Below, in pieces: positions 53,800-64,000 of a stretch of 64,000 nucleotides of DNA (the first letter of the stretch is position 1; every line of letters starts with the position of its first letter). Location: positions 1-64,000 of the forward strand of contig JAKSYS010000182.1 in assembly GCA_022925895.1 (NCBI GenBank), in the 5' to 3' direction. Both the position numbers and the translations under genes were made by a program. The DNA comes from Fragilaria crotonensis (Eukaryota > Bacillariophyta > Fragilariophyceae > Fragilariales > Fragilariaceae). The notes under the pieces were generated by a model. That model was not told the DNA's origin. It was given only the letters and a program-made list of their open reading frames with translations, and ran no database searches.

Positions 53800-56700
53800 G
53801 TGGACACGTCTTCGAGTGTTTCGAAGAGCAAGACGACCGCCGACAGTACGGAAAAACGGTCGAGGCCCTGGATGCATACGCCCGAAAGACGCTCTCCTAC
53901 AGCGCAGATTTGGCCCCACTCTTGCCTCCAACATGGCGGCGCCAACCATCGAGCGACCTGACAACATCGTCGAGGCCGCAGACAAGCTCAAGGAAATGAT
54001 CTTTGCTGAGGAAGTGAAGGAATACGTCAAGCGCACCAGGACACTCAAAAGCAACCTGGCCACCATCTTCGCAGTCGCGTGGGGACAGTGTAGCGAGGCC
54101 ATGAAAGCCCGCGTGAAGACCCACAACGGCTACGACGCAATGGCCCTGGCAAACGACTGCGTTTGGCTCCTCAAGCAAATCCGCAGCGTGACGCTGCAGT
54201 TCCACGACAACAAGGACAGCTTCATGTCCCTCTTGGACGCCCAATTTGGCTTCCTGTCCTGCAAACAGAAGCCGAACGAAAGCGCTGACGAGTACGCAGA
54301 AAACCTGATCGGCTGGTCCGATACCATCGAGACACATGGTGGCACAGTCGCCGTGAACTTCAAGCTGATTAGCGAGACGGCAGACGACGGTTCAGTCCGC
54401 AGCGACAAGACGCGACAAGAGATGGCCAGGGAGCGAACAATCGCTACGTGCCTTGTCCGAAACGCCGACCCGTCCAGGTACGGCACGCTCATCACCAAAC
54501 TGGCCAACCAATTTGTGGGGCAAAAGGACAACTACCCAAAGGACATCACATCGGCCAAGAGCTTGCTGATCATGTACAGGACACCCGCGAACGCAGCGGG
54601 CACCCCAAGGAACAGCAACCAGCAGCGACAACAGCAACAGCGGTCAACAACAAATAGTGACCCATTGCACGGTCTAACCTTGGCACAACGCACCGCCATC
54701 GCGGTTGCCGGAACCGACAGTCAGCATCGCCCGAACGTCACGTGCTACGGATGTGGCCTACCTGGGCACATGGCTGGCGAGTGCCCGACGGCCGCCACGG
54801 CGACCACGCCCGCCGTCACACTTACCCAATACGCGTACGTCCTCGCGCAAGCGGCGCAAGAAGGCGAACACGAGATCGATCCTGATTGGATCCTCCTCGA
54901 TTCACAGTCCACCATCTCCGTTTTTAAGAACGCGAGTATGTTGACGAACATTCGTAACAGTGGCCGCGTGTTGCGTGCCATCACGAACGGCGGCCACCAG
55001 GATTCGACCTTGGTGGGCGATTTCCCCAACCTTGGGGAAGTGTGGTTCAACCGCAACTCCATCGCAAACATTCTGTCGCTTGCTGAGGTCAGGAAGGTTT
55101 GCCGCATCACCATGGACACCCTCGACGAGCCCGCACTGATCGTGCACCGCATCGACGGTTCAATCATGAAGTTCGTCGAACACCCGTCGGGCCTTTACAT
55201 CTACCAGGGTAACTCTACTAACATCCCAGTGACCGGTTACCCCTCGTATACAATGGTGTCAACAGTAGCCGCGCAGAAGCAACTGTTCTCGCGCAGAGAA
55301 ATTAATTCGGCAGACGTAGCCCGCGAACTGTATCGCAAAATCGGTCGGCCTGCCGAGGCCGAGTTCCAGCGCATCTTGAAACAGCACCTCATCACGAACC
55401 GTCCGGTCACCCCCGATGACGCCAAGCGGGCGCTCATTATCTATGGTCCCGACATCGCGGTGATCAAGGGCAAAACCACACGGTCCGTTGCTGCACCACG
55501 GGCGCCGACGTTCGTGGCCGAGCCGATCCCGCCGCCCATTCTAGAGCACCACCGCAACGTCACTTTATGCGCGGATTTCTCCTTCGTCCAAGGATTGCCT
55601 TTCTTCCACACAATCTCACGCGGCATTGGTTTCCGCACCGCGGACCCAGTACCCGACCGTACGAAGGCCACCATCCTCAAGAAACTCCGATCCATCATCA
55701 ATCGCTACACAACGCGAGGCCTCGTCGTTCGCGACGTGCACGCTGACAACGAGCTCGAATGCACGCGAGCCTCCCTCCTACCCATTGCGCTCAACGTTGT
55801 TCCCGCCGACAGTCACGTCGGCGAGGTTGAGCGCTCCATACAAACCGTCAAAGAACGCCTGCGCTCAAGTGCTCACGGTCTTCCGTTCAAGCGTCTTCCA
55901 CGGATCATGGTCGCGCACATGGTGTCCGATACTGTGCGCTGCCTCAACCAGTTCCCGTGGCCGAACAGCATTTCTGCCACGATGAGCCCCACCAGCATCG
56001 TCACCGGCGCTACGGTGCCCGACTACAACCATATGCGCCTCGAATTTGGCACATACGTGCAACTGTTTGAAGACAACACGCCTTCGAACACACTCAAGTC
56101 GCGCTCCGTCGGTGCCATCACGCTGTCCCCCACCGGCAACGCCCAAGGGGACTATTTCTTCATGTCCCTTGCCACCGGCAAGAAGCTTTCCCGCGCCTCA
56201 TGGACGGTGTTGCCCATGACGGACACAGCCATCGCTCGGGTTGAAGCCATCGCCCTACACCAACACCAACCCCTCCTCCAGGCATCCGGTTTGGTCGTCG
56301 AGTGGCGCCCGGATCAGCCCATCGATGATTCGGAGTACGATGTTGACTACGCACCACCTGACCACGTCCAACACGTTGGCTTCGCCAACGCCGACTACGA
56401 CGCCATTGACGATGACAAAGTAGCCGATCTCCTCGCCGACGGCCCCCATCCTTTTTATGACCCACAAGCGGACCAAGGAGCGATTTCGGATGACGACAAC
56501 GACGACGACAGTATCATTGCAAATGACGACGACGACTTCTACGGCGACGACGACGACGCGGACGGCAACGAGGACGACAAGGAGCGCACCGCAACCAAGG
56601 AGCGCAAGGAGCGCACCGCAACCAAGGAGCGCAAGGAGCGCACGACGACGATGACGCTGACGGCGACTTCGACGACAACTCGTTCGTCGATGACGAGGTC
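53800..56700 (+). other. Copia part: Gag, protease and integrase region
   Basis: Gag-like helical region, then zinc knuckle CYGCGLPGHMAGECP, an aspartic-protease-like block (WILLDSQSTISVF), and an integrase-like region (DFSFVQGLPFFHT, VRDVHADNELE, HVGEVERSIQTVKERLR). An acidic Asp/Glu-rich linker closes the region. Coordinates are approximate domain bounds. Confidence 0.8.
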
Positions 56701-56709
56701 ACTGAAGTG

Positions 56710-58620
56710 CCCACCATATGCAACGCGCCCGTCGAGGCTCCTGCAGAACCTGCGACCGTCGAGGCTACGGAACAAGGAGCGCAAGTCGACATTCCGAACG
56801 CGCCCGTCGAGGCTGCAGAACAAGGAGCGCCCGTCGAGGCAGCCCCGCACTACAACCTACGACCACGCAACAACGCACCAAACGCGTTCCAAGCGGCAAT
56901 AGATACACCGCATGACGGAAAATCATATTTCCCACCGAGGCAACTGGCGCAAACTGGTTTCACGCTCACGCAGAGTGGTGCCGAGCGTTTCTCGCTAACG
57001 GCACCGAGCGACTTCAACAAATCAGTCTTTGGCTACATCATGAACCAGATGACAGCACAAGCCGGCATCAAAAAACACGGAAAGGCAGCCGAGGCCGCAC
57101 TAATGAACGAGTTTGCTCAGTTGGAAGAGTTAGAGGTATACGAATCAGTCGACCCGAATACACTGACCTGGGAACAGCGCAAGGCTGCCCTCAAGGCCAT
57201 CAACTTGATAAAGGAGAAGCGCGACGGAACACTGAAGGGCCGCACTGTTGCCGACGGAAGGCGACAGCGGTCACTATACGATAAATCCGAAACGGCATCA
57301 CCAACAGTGTCGAAGGACGCGCTGATGTTGTCCATTCTAATCGACGCATACGAAAATCGTGACGTCGGAACCGCCGACGTCGTCGGAGCGTACTATCTTA
57401 AGGCGTATATGGACGACTACGTGCTGATGAAATTCGTGGGAGCCTCCGTGGACATTCTATGCGAAATGAACCCGGAACACGTTAAGAACGTGGCCATTGA
57501 GAACGGAGTCAAGGTACTGTACGTACGACTGGTAAAGGCCATCTACGGATGCGTGAAGTCGCTTCTATTGTGGTATGACTTGTTCTATAGTGAACTTAAG
57601 GACATGGGCTTCGTGCTAAATCCATACGACTCTTGCATTGCGAACTGCGAAATCAAAGGCAAACAGTGTACCATTGCCTGGTACGTGGATGACATGAAGA
57701 TATCGCACGTGGACCCCGCCGTGGTAACGTCGATTATCGACCGACTTGAGGCGCGTTTTGACAAGATGACTGTGACACGCGGATTGAAGCACTCGTTCCT
57801 TGGAATGAAAATTCGGTACACGGGAAAAGGAACGGCGGTCATTACAATGAAACAGTACCTTGAGGAGGCGCTGTTGGAGTGTGGCATGGATATCGTGCGC
57901 GAGGTCACGACACCTGCACAACGAAATCTTTTTGACGTCGACGAAAATTCGCCACCCCTGAGCAAGGCCGAAGGAATCACGTTCCATAGCGTGTGCGCGA
58001 AGTTGTTGTACGTTTCCCTACGCGCTCGTGTGGACATACTCCTGCCAATTGCTTTTCTATGCACTACCGGTAGAGTGGCAAAAAGTACACAGCAGGATCG
58101 GTCCAAGTTGAAGCGGGTCCTGGAGTATCTCAAGGGACGCATGGACGATGAATACGTTCTTGGTGCCGACGACATAACAAAGCTGCGCACGTGGGTGGAT
58201 GCCGCCTTCGCGGTACACCCCGACATGAAGAGCCACACCGGTGGCGTTATCTCGTTTGGACGAGGAGGTCTTGCCTGTAAGTCAGGCAAACAAAAACTCG
58301 TGACGAAGAGTTCCACGGAAGCTGAGACGGTTGGCGCTAGTGACTATCTACCCAACACTCTATGGGTGCAAATGTTCCTTGAGGCACAGGGCTACAACAT
58401 ACAAGAGAGTAATTTCGAGCAGGATAACGAGAGCGCCATTAAACTTGAGAAGAATGGGCGAATCTCCGCAGGGGCCGAAATCTCGGCACATCAACATTCG
58501 ATATTTTTGGATCAAGGACCGCTCGAAGGACGCAAACATCAACATACGACACTGCCCGACCCTTGCTATGCTTGCGGATTTCTTCACAAAACCACTTCAG
58601 GGACATTTGTTCCGTAAGTT
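56710..58620 (+). other. Copia part: reverse transcriptase and RNase H region
   Basis: Reverse transcriptase is recognised by DVVGAYYLKAYMDDY and the catalytic YVDDMK box, with LVKAIYGCVKSLLLWYD before it. RNase H is recognised by SHTGGVISFGRG and KSSTEAETVGASD, the usual Copia end of Pol. Coordinates are approximate domain bounds. Confidence 0.85.
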
Positions 58621-58692
58621 TAAAGCCGTGCTACTAGGTCACGCCCACGTCGGTACACTTGCATTGAATCCCACGGCTCCAGTCGAGGAGCG

Positions 58693-59075
58693 TGTTGGAG
58701 AAGGACGATCTGGAGAACATGGATACATTGCTACTGGAGTAATCGGTACAAGTACGGTTCCTGGAGGCGACTGTAAGGCCGAAGACGTGACGAAACCAAC
58801 TTGGGCGGATATAGTACGTAAACCTGCGGTTGCGGGTAACGGGAAGAGCGTACCGGTGGTTTTAAGTAAGAGAACTGCCGGTAGCGATAAACGTACCAAG
58901 AGTATGAGTGTTTTGATGAGATCATTCTCTCAAAACAATCCAGTTAATAGAATCAAGGTTTGATTGACTTTGATCTCTGCTGGTTTCCAATTTACTTTGA
59001 GCGTTTACGGCATTGAGAATTGAGACACTTGGTTCAAGGCCTACTGTGTTGTCGTGAATACTAGAGAAAACAACA
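58693..59075 (+). repeat. Copia 3' LTR (383 bp)
   Basis: Near-identical to the 5' LTR; the few-base length difference is the main change seen. Confidence 0.92.
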
Positions 59076-59767
59076 TCAACTTCTCTGGTTACGGGTTACA
59101 TTGTAGACCTACTATGCTTCTCTTCATTCATCATTCAGATACACTCTACCGGTAGATCTATCCATAACAAATAAATGCTACAGTACTGAAGTACTGTAGT
59201 ACTACGCAAAAACGCGATTCATACTGGACTATACACCTAGTACTACAGTACAAGCAATCGAACTGCCGACTGCCAGTCATCGAACGCAGAAACCGGAGAC
59301 TCCCGTCGTCCACCCAACATCCGAACGTCGGACAAGAAGACGCGACACAACACACCTGAAAAACGAAAACCTACACAACCGACTCCACATGTCAAGATAT
59401 GTATCATCATATCATCATGTATCCCATAGAGAGTACAACCAACCAGGTACAGTACTTGTACCACCTGCCTTGTAATAGGAACACAGGACGTGAAGTAGGT
59501 ATGACACACGATGTACGATTTTATGCATCTGGAATCTGGAGTTCTTCCATGTCCCCTCAGTTGCTAGCTAGAAGTGTACGGGAGTACGGTCGTCTACTGG
59601 CAATTGGTACGGAGTCGAGAATCGAAGGTGAATGGTGAGGGATGAGAGCGACGTGTGATGTCATTTGTACCGAGGTATTTCTTAGACTACTTTAAAATAT
59701 TATGAGTCTTTGTATAGGATTTTATACACGAAAAGTTTTTCTCCACACTTGTGGTCTCGTGCAAAAT
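59076..59767. other. Right flank of Copia insertion, no gene seen
   Basis: This is the continuation of the host gene's 5' side beyond the insertion. Short GTACTACAGTAC-type words are frequent. No exon with a clear splice site could be assigned. Confidence 0.4.
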
Positions 59768-59855
59768 TTGCTGCACCCACACTGCACCCACACTGCCCCC
59801 CCGCTGCACCCATGCTGCACCCAACTGCACCCAACTGCACCCAACTGCACTGAAG
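59768..59855 (+). repeat. CTGCACCCA-type short tandem repeat
   Basis: About eight imperfect units of CTGCACCCA(AC/CA). The same motif recurs twice, in the same orientation, at about 62428-62450 on the far side of the Crypton. It may be the end of that element or a coincidental simple repeat. Confidence 0.6.
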
Positions 59856-59996
59856 TGCGCAGTCAAGGCGCATTCAGGTGGTGTGTTTGTAATTGAAAGT
59901 CTTAGTACACATAGATATGAATACAAAAATAACAGTTACAGTTAATTCTCCTACATAAATTAATTACGAACGACTATATCTTTACATTGTCTGACA

Positions 59997-62140
59997 TTGT
60001 CACAAAATAGAACGAGAATTGGCATTGTGCACCTTTCCAACATTGGACGAATCACAAGTTTCACGATGGGTAAGCATGACAGTGATCGAAGGTCATTGAC
60101 AAACCGTAAGGATAAGGAAGAGACGACTTCAATATCTGGGAGGAGGGTTGGCTTACTGTCAGATTATGTCAAGGGCAAGATTGAGAACGGCAAAGAAAGG
60201 GCGTTGAAACGGTGGAAACTCAAGTATGGTCCGAGATCAGGTCCCAGAACTGGTGACAGGCAGGGTCCTAAACAGGTGAACAAAGGTATCCTATGATGTT
60301 CACTTCAAAGGCATTGTGACGTTTTGCTACCTTATTGGTGACTATGATTCTAGTCTCATACTGGATCCTTTCTGTCCCAAGTTTGCACCTTCAATGAAGG
60401 TTGCGACACTTGTGTCGTATCTACAGTACAAGTTCCAAGAGTCCCATGAGTTCCTCACTGACACAAATGGCCTGGCTACCCATCCTTGATGTTGAAGGAA
60501 AGCATATTTACTGCACTTCATCTTGGAATGACCCTGGGAATGCAGACCATTTCCGCGCTGCAGTGAATGCAGTACATGAGGCAAGGGGCAGCCGAGGTGA
60601 GTACATGGAGCCATGTGATGATTGCTGTGAATTGGACAGTTCCAATCGGTATAAAGGCTGTCCAAATCACGCTCGACGTCCAGAGTATTCTTGAAAGGGG
60701 AACCCAACGAATGATCCTGCATTTAGAAATGCAATTAAGCATGTCAAGAAGAATGGGGAGACGTACAAGATCCATGGATGTGACCAATTGATGCCGGGTG
60801 AAGTCCGACAAATTGCTACTTACTTGCGGTCTTCCAACAATTTGAAGCACCTTCAGACACTGCTGGTTATTTTATTATCAATCAAGACGTTTCTTCGGGG
60901 TGATGATTTAGGAATCAAAGTTGAAGATGTTGAGACTGACCTCTGTCAAGTTAACGAGACTGGCCCTATAAATCTCTGCTTCAATGTGAAGGGGAAGTCG
61001 GACCATGAACTTGTCTATCTATATGTCTGGTCTGATGATGATTGCCCTGACTTCTGTACTCTGCGCGTCCTACTTGTTTACGTATTTCTTACGGGGATTG
61101 AGAGTGGGCCATTGTTTTTTACTGATAAGGAGTCCTGTGCCAGCAGGAAGGACAAAGCATGCAAGGTCAAGACTACACAGATCTCGTATGAAACTGTGAA
61201 GACAAGACTCCAGTTCCTGTTCAATAAGATCCTTCAGAACTTTGATAAGTGCTTGGGTGTCCATACTCTGCAAAAGACAGCTTATTTGTTTGCCATGTTT
61301 GGTCATGCAGACCTGTCTGATACCATGTCTGCAGCAAGACATAAGAATATTGCGAACGCAATGAAGTACGAAGAAGACTGTGGCCTTCACCGTGACATTT
61401 TGGAGGCCCAGCCAGATCCATTGCAGTGTGTGTCAAAGTTCAAGGTGGTGAGATGCTTGGAGCCTAAAGCAGCTAAGAGTGTCAACTTACGCAACAAGAT
61501 ATACTTGAAGTCACTGCCCCTGCTGGCATTTGATTTTGTACATGTTCAACTCAAGATTGATCATGATGACCCTAAGTTGAACCAACCAAGATATTTAATG
61601 GACAAGGCCCTAATTTGGCGTCGTGATGATGACGCATTGGGATCATTCAATAAGTTGATGGGCGAATTGAACATTACCAACCAAGATTGCCGTGACCGTC
61701 TGGTGAGAGCTGCTGATAGCATGTCTGAGGAGCGTCTCAGGACACTGAGCATTGTCCAACCTGTAGCAACAATTACAGTAAAGGCTGGTACTAGTATTCT
61801 TGAAGGCCCTACAGATTCGGAAATGCAGGATGCAATGGGATCAACATCTCGCAAGAGGGGCACTGGGTCACAGGATCTTGAAGGGAGACTTCAAGTTGCC
61901 CATGCAAAGACCACTCTAGACAAAATCAATATCATGTTAGGACTCCAGCACCTGATTTCGAATGAACCAGAGAAGTGTCTGACGTCCGGTGCACTTACTT
62001 TCTACAAAAAGTATATGAGGAAACTGCATGCTTGCTTGGATTCTCATTTCACTAATGGCGATGTCATAGATCTTAACGGATTCGGTAACAAGTATCCAAA
62101 CTACTCACACACCAAGTGGACCTGTACTTGCAGAGTTTGA
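59997..62140 (+). pseudogene. Crypton tyrosine-recombinase transposon gene
   Basis: Three stretches in order: a basic N-terminal part (59997-60296, KRWKLKYGPRSGPRTGDRQG); a Cys/His segment (about 60470-60690, DVEGKHIYCTSSWNDPGN, EPCDDCC, GCPNH); and the main 450-residue frame (60788-62140) with KGNPTNDPAF just upstream, GEVRQIATYLRSSNN, KTFLRGDDLG (first catalytic Arg), GVHTLQKTAYLFAMFG, and SAARHKNIANAMKYEED (candidate nucleophilic Tyr). This is the plan of Crypton YR recombinases, which move as circles and lack inverted repeats. One frame change lies between 60296 and 60470 and an in-frame TGA at 60692-60694. The HxxR motif reads HTLQ, so the second Arg is replaced by Gln. It is therefore likely inactive. 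Confidence 0.75.
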
Positions 62141-62852
62141 ATGAACTCAGGTGTCCCATCGTGAATAAAAGTGTTATAGAGATACACAGTTACTTATTTT
62201 GCATATGATGTCCAAAATACTACATCCACCATATTATTAATAATTGTTGTATCAAAGCTTTAAGTATTTCGTGATGCGTTGGATGCAGGCTACCGGTATT
62301 AAGTGCAACACTGTAGCCCAGTATCCCATGCTCCGTGCTAGTGTAGAGTGTAGTGACACGTGACGTCATATTTGAAAATTTCGATGCACATGAATTCGAG
62401 TTCTCATCTTTGTATGGCCTCCTCGCTGCACCCACTGCACCCAACGCCAATAGCTTCTTTCTTTTTTTAGAAAGTTCAATCAGCTCAATTTATAGGGGAC
62501 ATTCACCGGCTCATTGACGTTGTACAGTTCGTACTCCGAACTCCGAATTATGCATATGTATTATTCACCTGAATGCAACGGCGATGGACTCCTTCGGTAA
62601 CCTCCTCCTCCACCTCGGTCCGGGCCTCGGTTGGTTGGATGATACGGGCCGCCTCCTCATCCTTGTGATGGCGCGTCATCGTTACCACGCGGGTCCGATT
62701 CCGACGGGGGAGCACCGCCAGTCATGTTGTAGTGGTCTGGTACTAGCAAGCACAGTAATCATACTGCAAACAATAAAGTGCTTTGGGTTGAGAGAGCGGG
62801 GAGATAACTTTTGGATTTGGTGCCCGCTGCTTGATGCCCGCTCACTTTTTAA
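62141..62852. other. Flank between Crypton and Harbinger derivative
   Basis: Contains two CTGCACCCA motifs (about 62428-62450). A short + frame from 62584 has no family features. No gene is supported. Confidence 0.4.
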
Positions 62853-63660
62853 GAGCATCCCCACCCGATACGCTATTTTTCATAAATGGTCTTGTGCGAC
62901 ACCGAATGGACAAAAAATACTCCCACCGACGTCACCCTCGGACATATGAATATTTTTTTTGTCCGAAGTGAAGCGCTACTTTCGGGTTGACGCGCTATTC
63001 TCAGTACAAAAAGAATGGGCGTACGGAAAGTAGCGTGTCTGGACCAGTTGATTGCCGTTCCGTTCGATTCAACTCCCAGACTCATTTCTTCACGAGCGTT
63101 TGGAGCGTTTGCTCGATCCCTTTTGTAATTGTCACCTTTCGCGAATTATGGCGCGGCTTTTTGTCGCATCTACAAATATCGACAATCTACCTGAAGATGA
63201 TGAACGTTGTGGTGGATGACGATGACTACGTGATCTACGATGCGGTTATGCTCCTCTATTCAGAGGAGGAGCATGTCAATGATGCTATTGTTGACGAAGA
63301 GGACGTTGCTCCGCCAAGACGTCGAGGACAATCTAAACCCGGCAAGGCTCCGAACATCGATCGTCGTCGTTTGTTTTATGGGAAACTTTTACATGAAGAC
63401 TTTTGGGGGCCAACAACCAACAACAGATGATAAACACTGAGGCGTAGAAAGGCACGGATTAAATTATGGAGCACCAATTTGGGGCTCCATATATTCGAAA
63501 AGTGTGCCACGTGTACAATTTGTTTCTCAACCGGTGGGGAAAGGATATACTGGAAGATTGACCAATTGCACAATTTGTCTGAAAGAGGTTTTTAAAGCGT
63601 TAACCTGTGTCACATCGTTGTCTCATGTGGCAAAATGTAGCGTATCGGGTGGGGATGCTG
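62853..63660 (+). mobile_element. Internally deleted PIF/Harbinger derivative, 808 bp
   Basis: Ends GAGCATCCCCACCCGATACGCTA and TAGCGTATCGGGTGGGGATGCTG are inverted copies flanked by TAA on both sides (62850-62852, 63661-63663), the PIF/Harbinger 3-bp target size. Inside, a frame at 62987-63430 ends GKAPNIDRRRLFYGKLLHEDFWGP, which resembles the N-terminal segment (basic, then Y-x-LL-x-DFFGP-like) of stramenopile Harbinger transposases. The DDE core is missing, so the element is non-autonomous. Confidence 0.75.
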
Positions 63661-63663
63661 TAA

Positions 63664-64000
63664 TGCAGCGTACTCCGAGTATATTAATCGCACACACATA
63701 CAGTACATCTCGTACCTTCGTGCTTTTCGTTAAGGGTAGCATGGTATGGCTTGTTTCACCATGAGGCAATATATGGTAGGAGCACGTAGACTCAGTATTC
63801 TAAAATTTTAGTTGAACTGAGAAACTGCCTCCAATCCTCCGGCAGTCTCCTCAAAATAGAACAAGAATTCGGTATGATCCATAAATCTATATCTTCGACA
63901 ATCTGTTTCATTCGCATCTATTTGCACTACGAGGCCGAAACGATGAAGAAGCAACGAGAATAATTGAAGGTGAGCTGCACGTTGAACAGATTCGTCTTTA
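63664..64000. other. Terminal stretch, no gene seen
   Basis: No family match, terminal repeat or RNA gene could be recognised up to the window edge. Confidence 0.4.

Larger units (their letters stand above)
52788..59075 (+). mobile_element. Copia-type LTR retrotransposon (diatom CoDi-like), 6.3 kb
   Basis: Bounded by two near-identical LTRs (TGTTGG...CAACA) and flanked by TCCAC/TCAAC, a 5-bp target duplication with one mismatch. Internal order is a small 5' ORF, Gag with a CCHC knuckle, protease, integrase, reverse transcriptase and RNase H, which is the Copia order (integrase before reverse transcriptase). It looks nearly whole, with about two or three breaks. LTR similarity suggests a young insertion. 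It sits in the 5' part of a host membrane-protein gene. It is treated here as a fossil element. Confidence 0.92.

Noticed and set aside
1-64000. tRNA, rRNA and other structured RNA genes
   Set aside because: I looked for TPsiC-like GGTTCGAATC blocks and rRNA-like cores and found none convincing; a covariance search was not possible.

Overview
The window looks like transposon-rich nuclear DNA of a pennate-diatom-like stramenopile. The reasons are short GT-AG introns (71-97 bp) inside host genes, a plastid-targeted PPR protein whose signal peptide is followed by a phenylalanine at the predicted cleavage site (A|F, the rule for secondary red plastids), a Copia element of diatom CoDi style, and a mix of PIF/Harbinger, MULE, Tc1/mariner-like and Crypton elements. 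The species cannot be named from sequence alone.

Layout. 1.4-5.0 kb: a decayed minus-strand receptor (ANF/periplasmic-binding ectodomain, one membrane span, kinase, RING-like tail). 5.5-6.0 kb: 176-bp tandem repeats. 6.5-7.6 kb: a hAT-like transposase relic. 8.6-14.1 kb: a complete-ended MULE with about 450-bp inverted repeats, a 9-bp target duplication, a Ulp1-like protease gene and a transposase with many frameshifts. 14.5-16.2 kb: a CLC chloride channel/antiporter. 16.6-23.8 kb: two tandem, apparently intact genes that join the same receptor ectodomain to an intracellular PARP-type ADP-ribosyltransferase domain plus a WWE domain. 24.4-26.1 kb: a duplicated, broken PI-PLC-X gene. 26.3-39.5 kb: Harbinger relics, two foldback or MITE elements and two nearly complete PIF/Harbinger elements, one carrying a nested MULE-type MITE. 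39.7-43.3 kb: a Tc1/mariner-like element with SAP-like repeats inside the catalytic domain. 43.4-44.7 kb: the intact PI-PLC-X copy with an (RPTT)n linker. 45.3-49.4 kb: the plastid PPR gene, split by one frame change. 50.8-52.8 kb: an Ala/Glu-rich multi-span membrane protein whose 5' region is interrupted by a young Copia retrotransposon (52.8-59.1 kb). 59.8-62.2 kb: a Crypton (tyrosine-recombinase transposon). 62.9-63.7 kb: an internally deleted Harbinger derivative.

Most notable is the receptor family. One extracellular ligand-binding module is attached in one locus to a kinase/RING output and in two loci to a PARP plus WWE output. The PARP version would be a single-pass receptor that both writes (ADP-ribosyltransferase) and may read (WWE) ADP-ribose. 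I do not know of a described receptor with this architecture. The motifs are visible in the sequence; the signalling role is inference.
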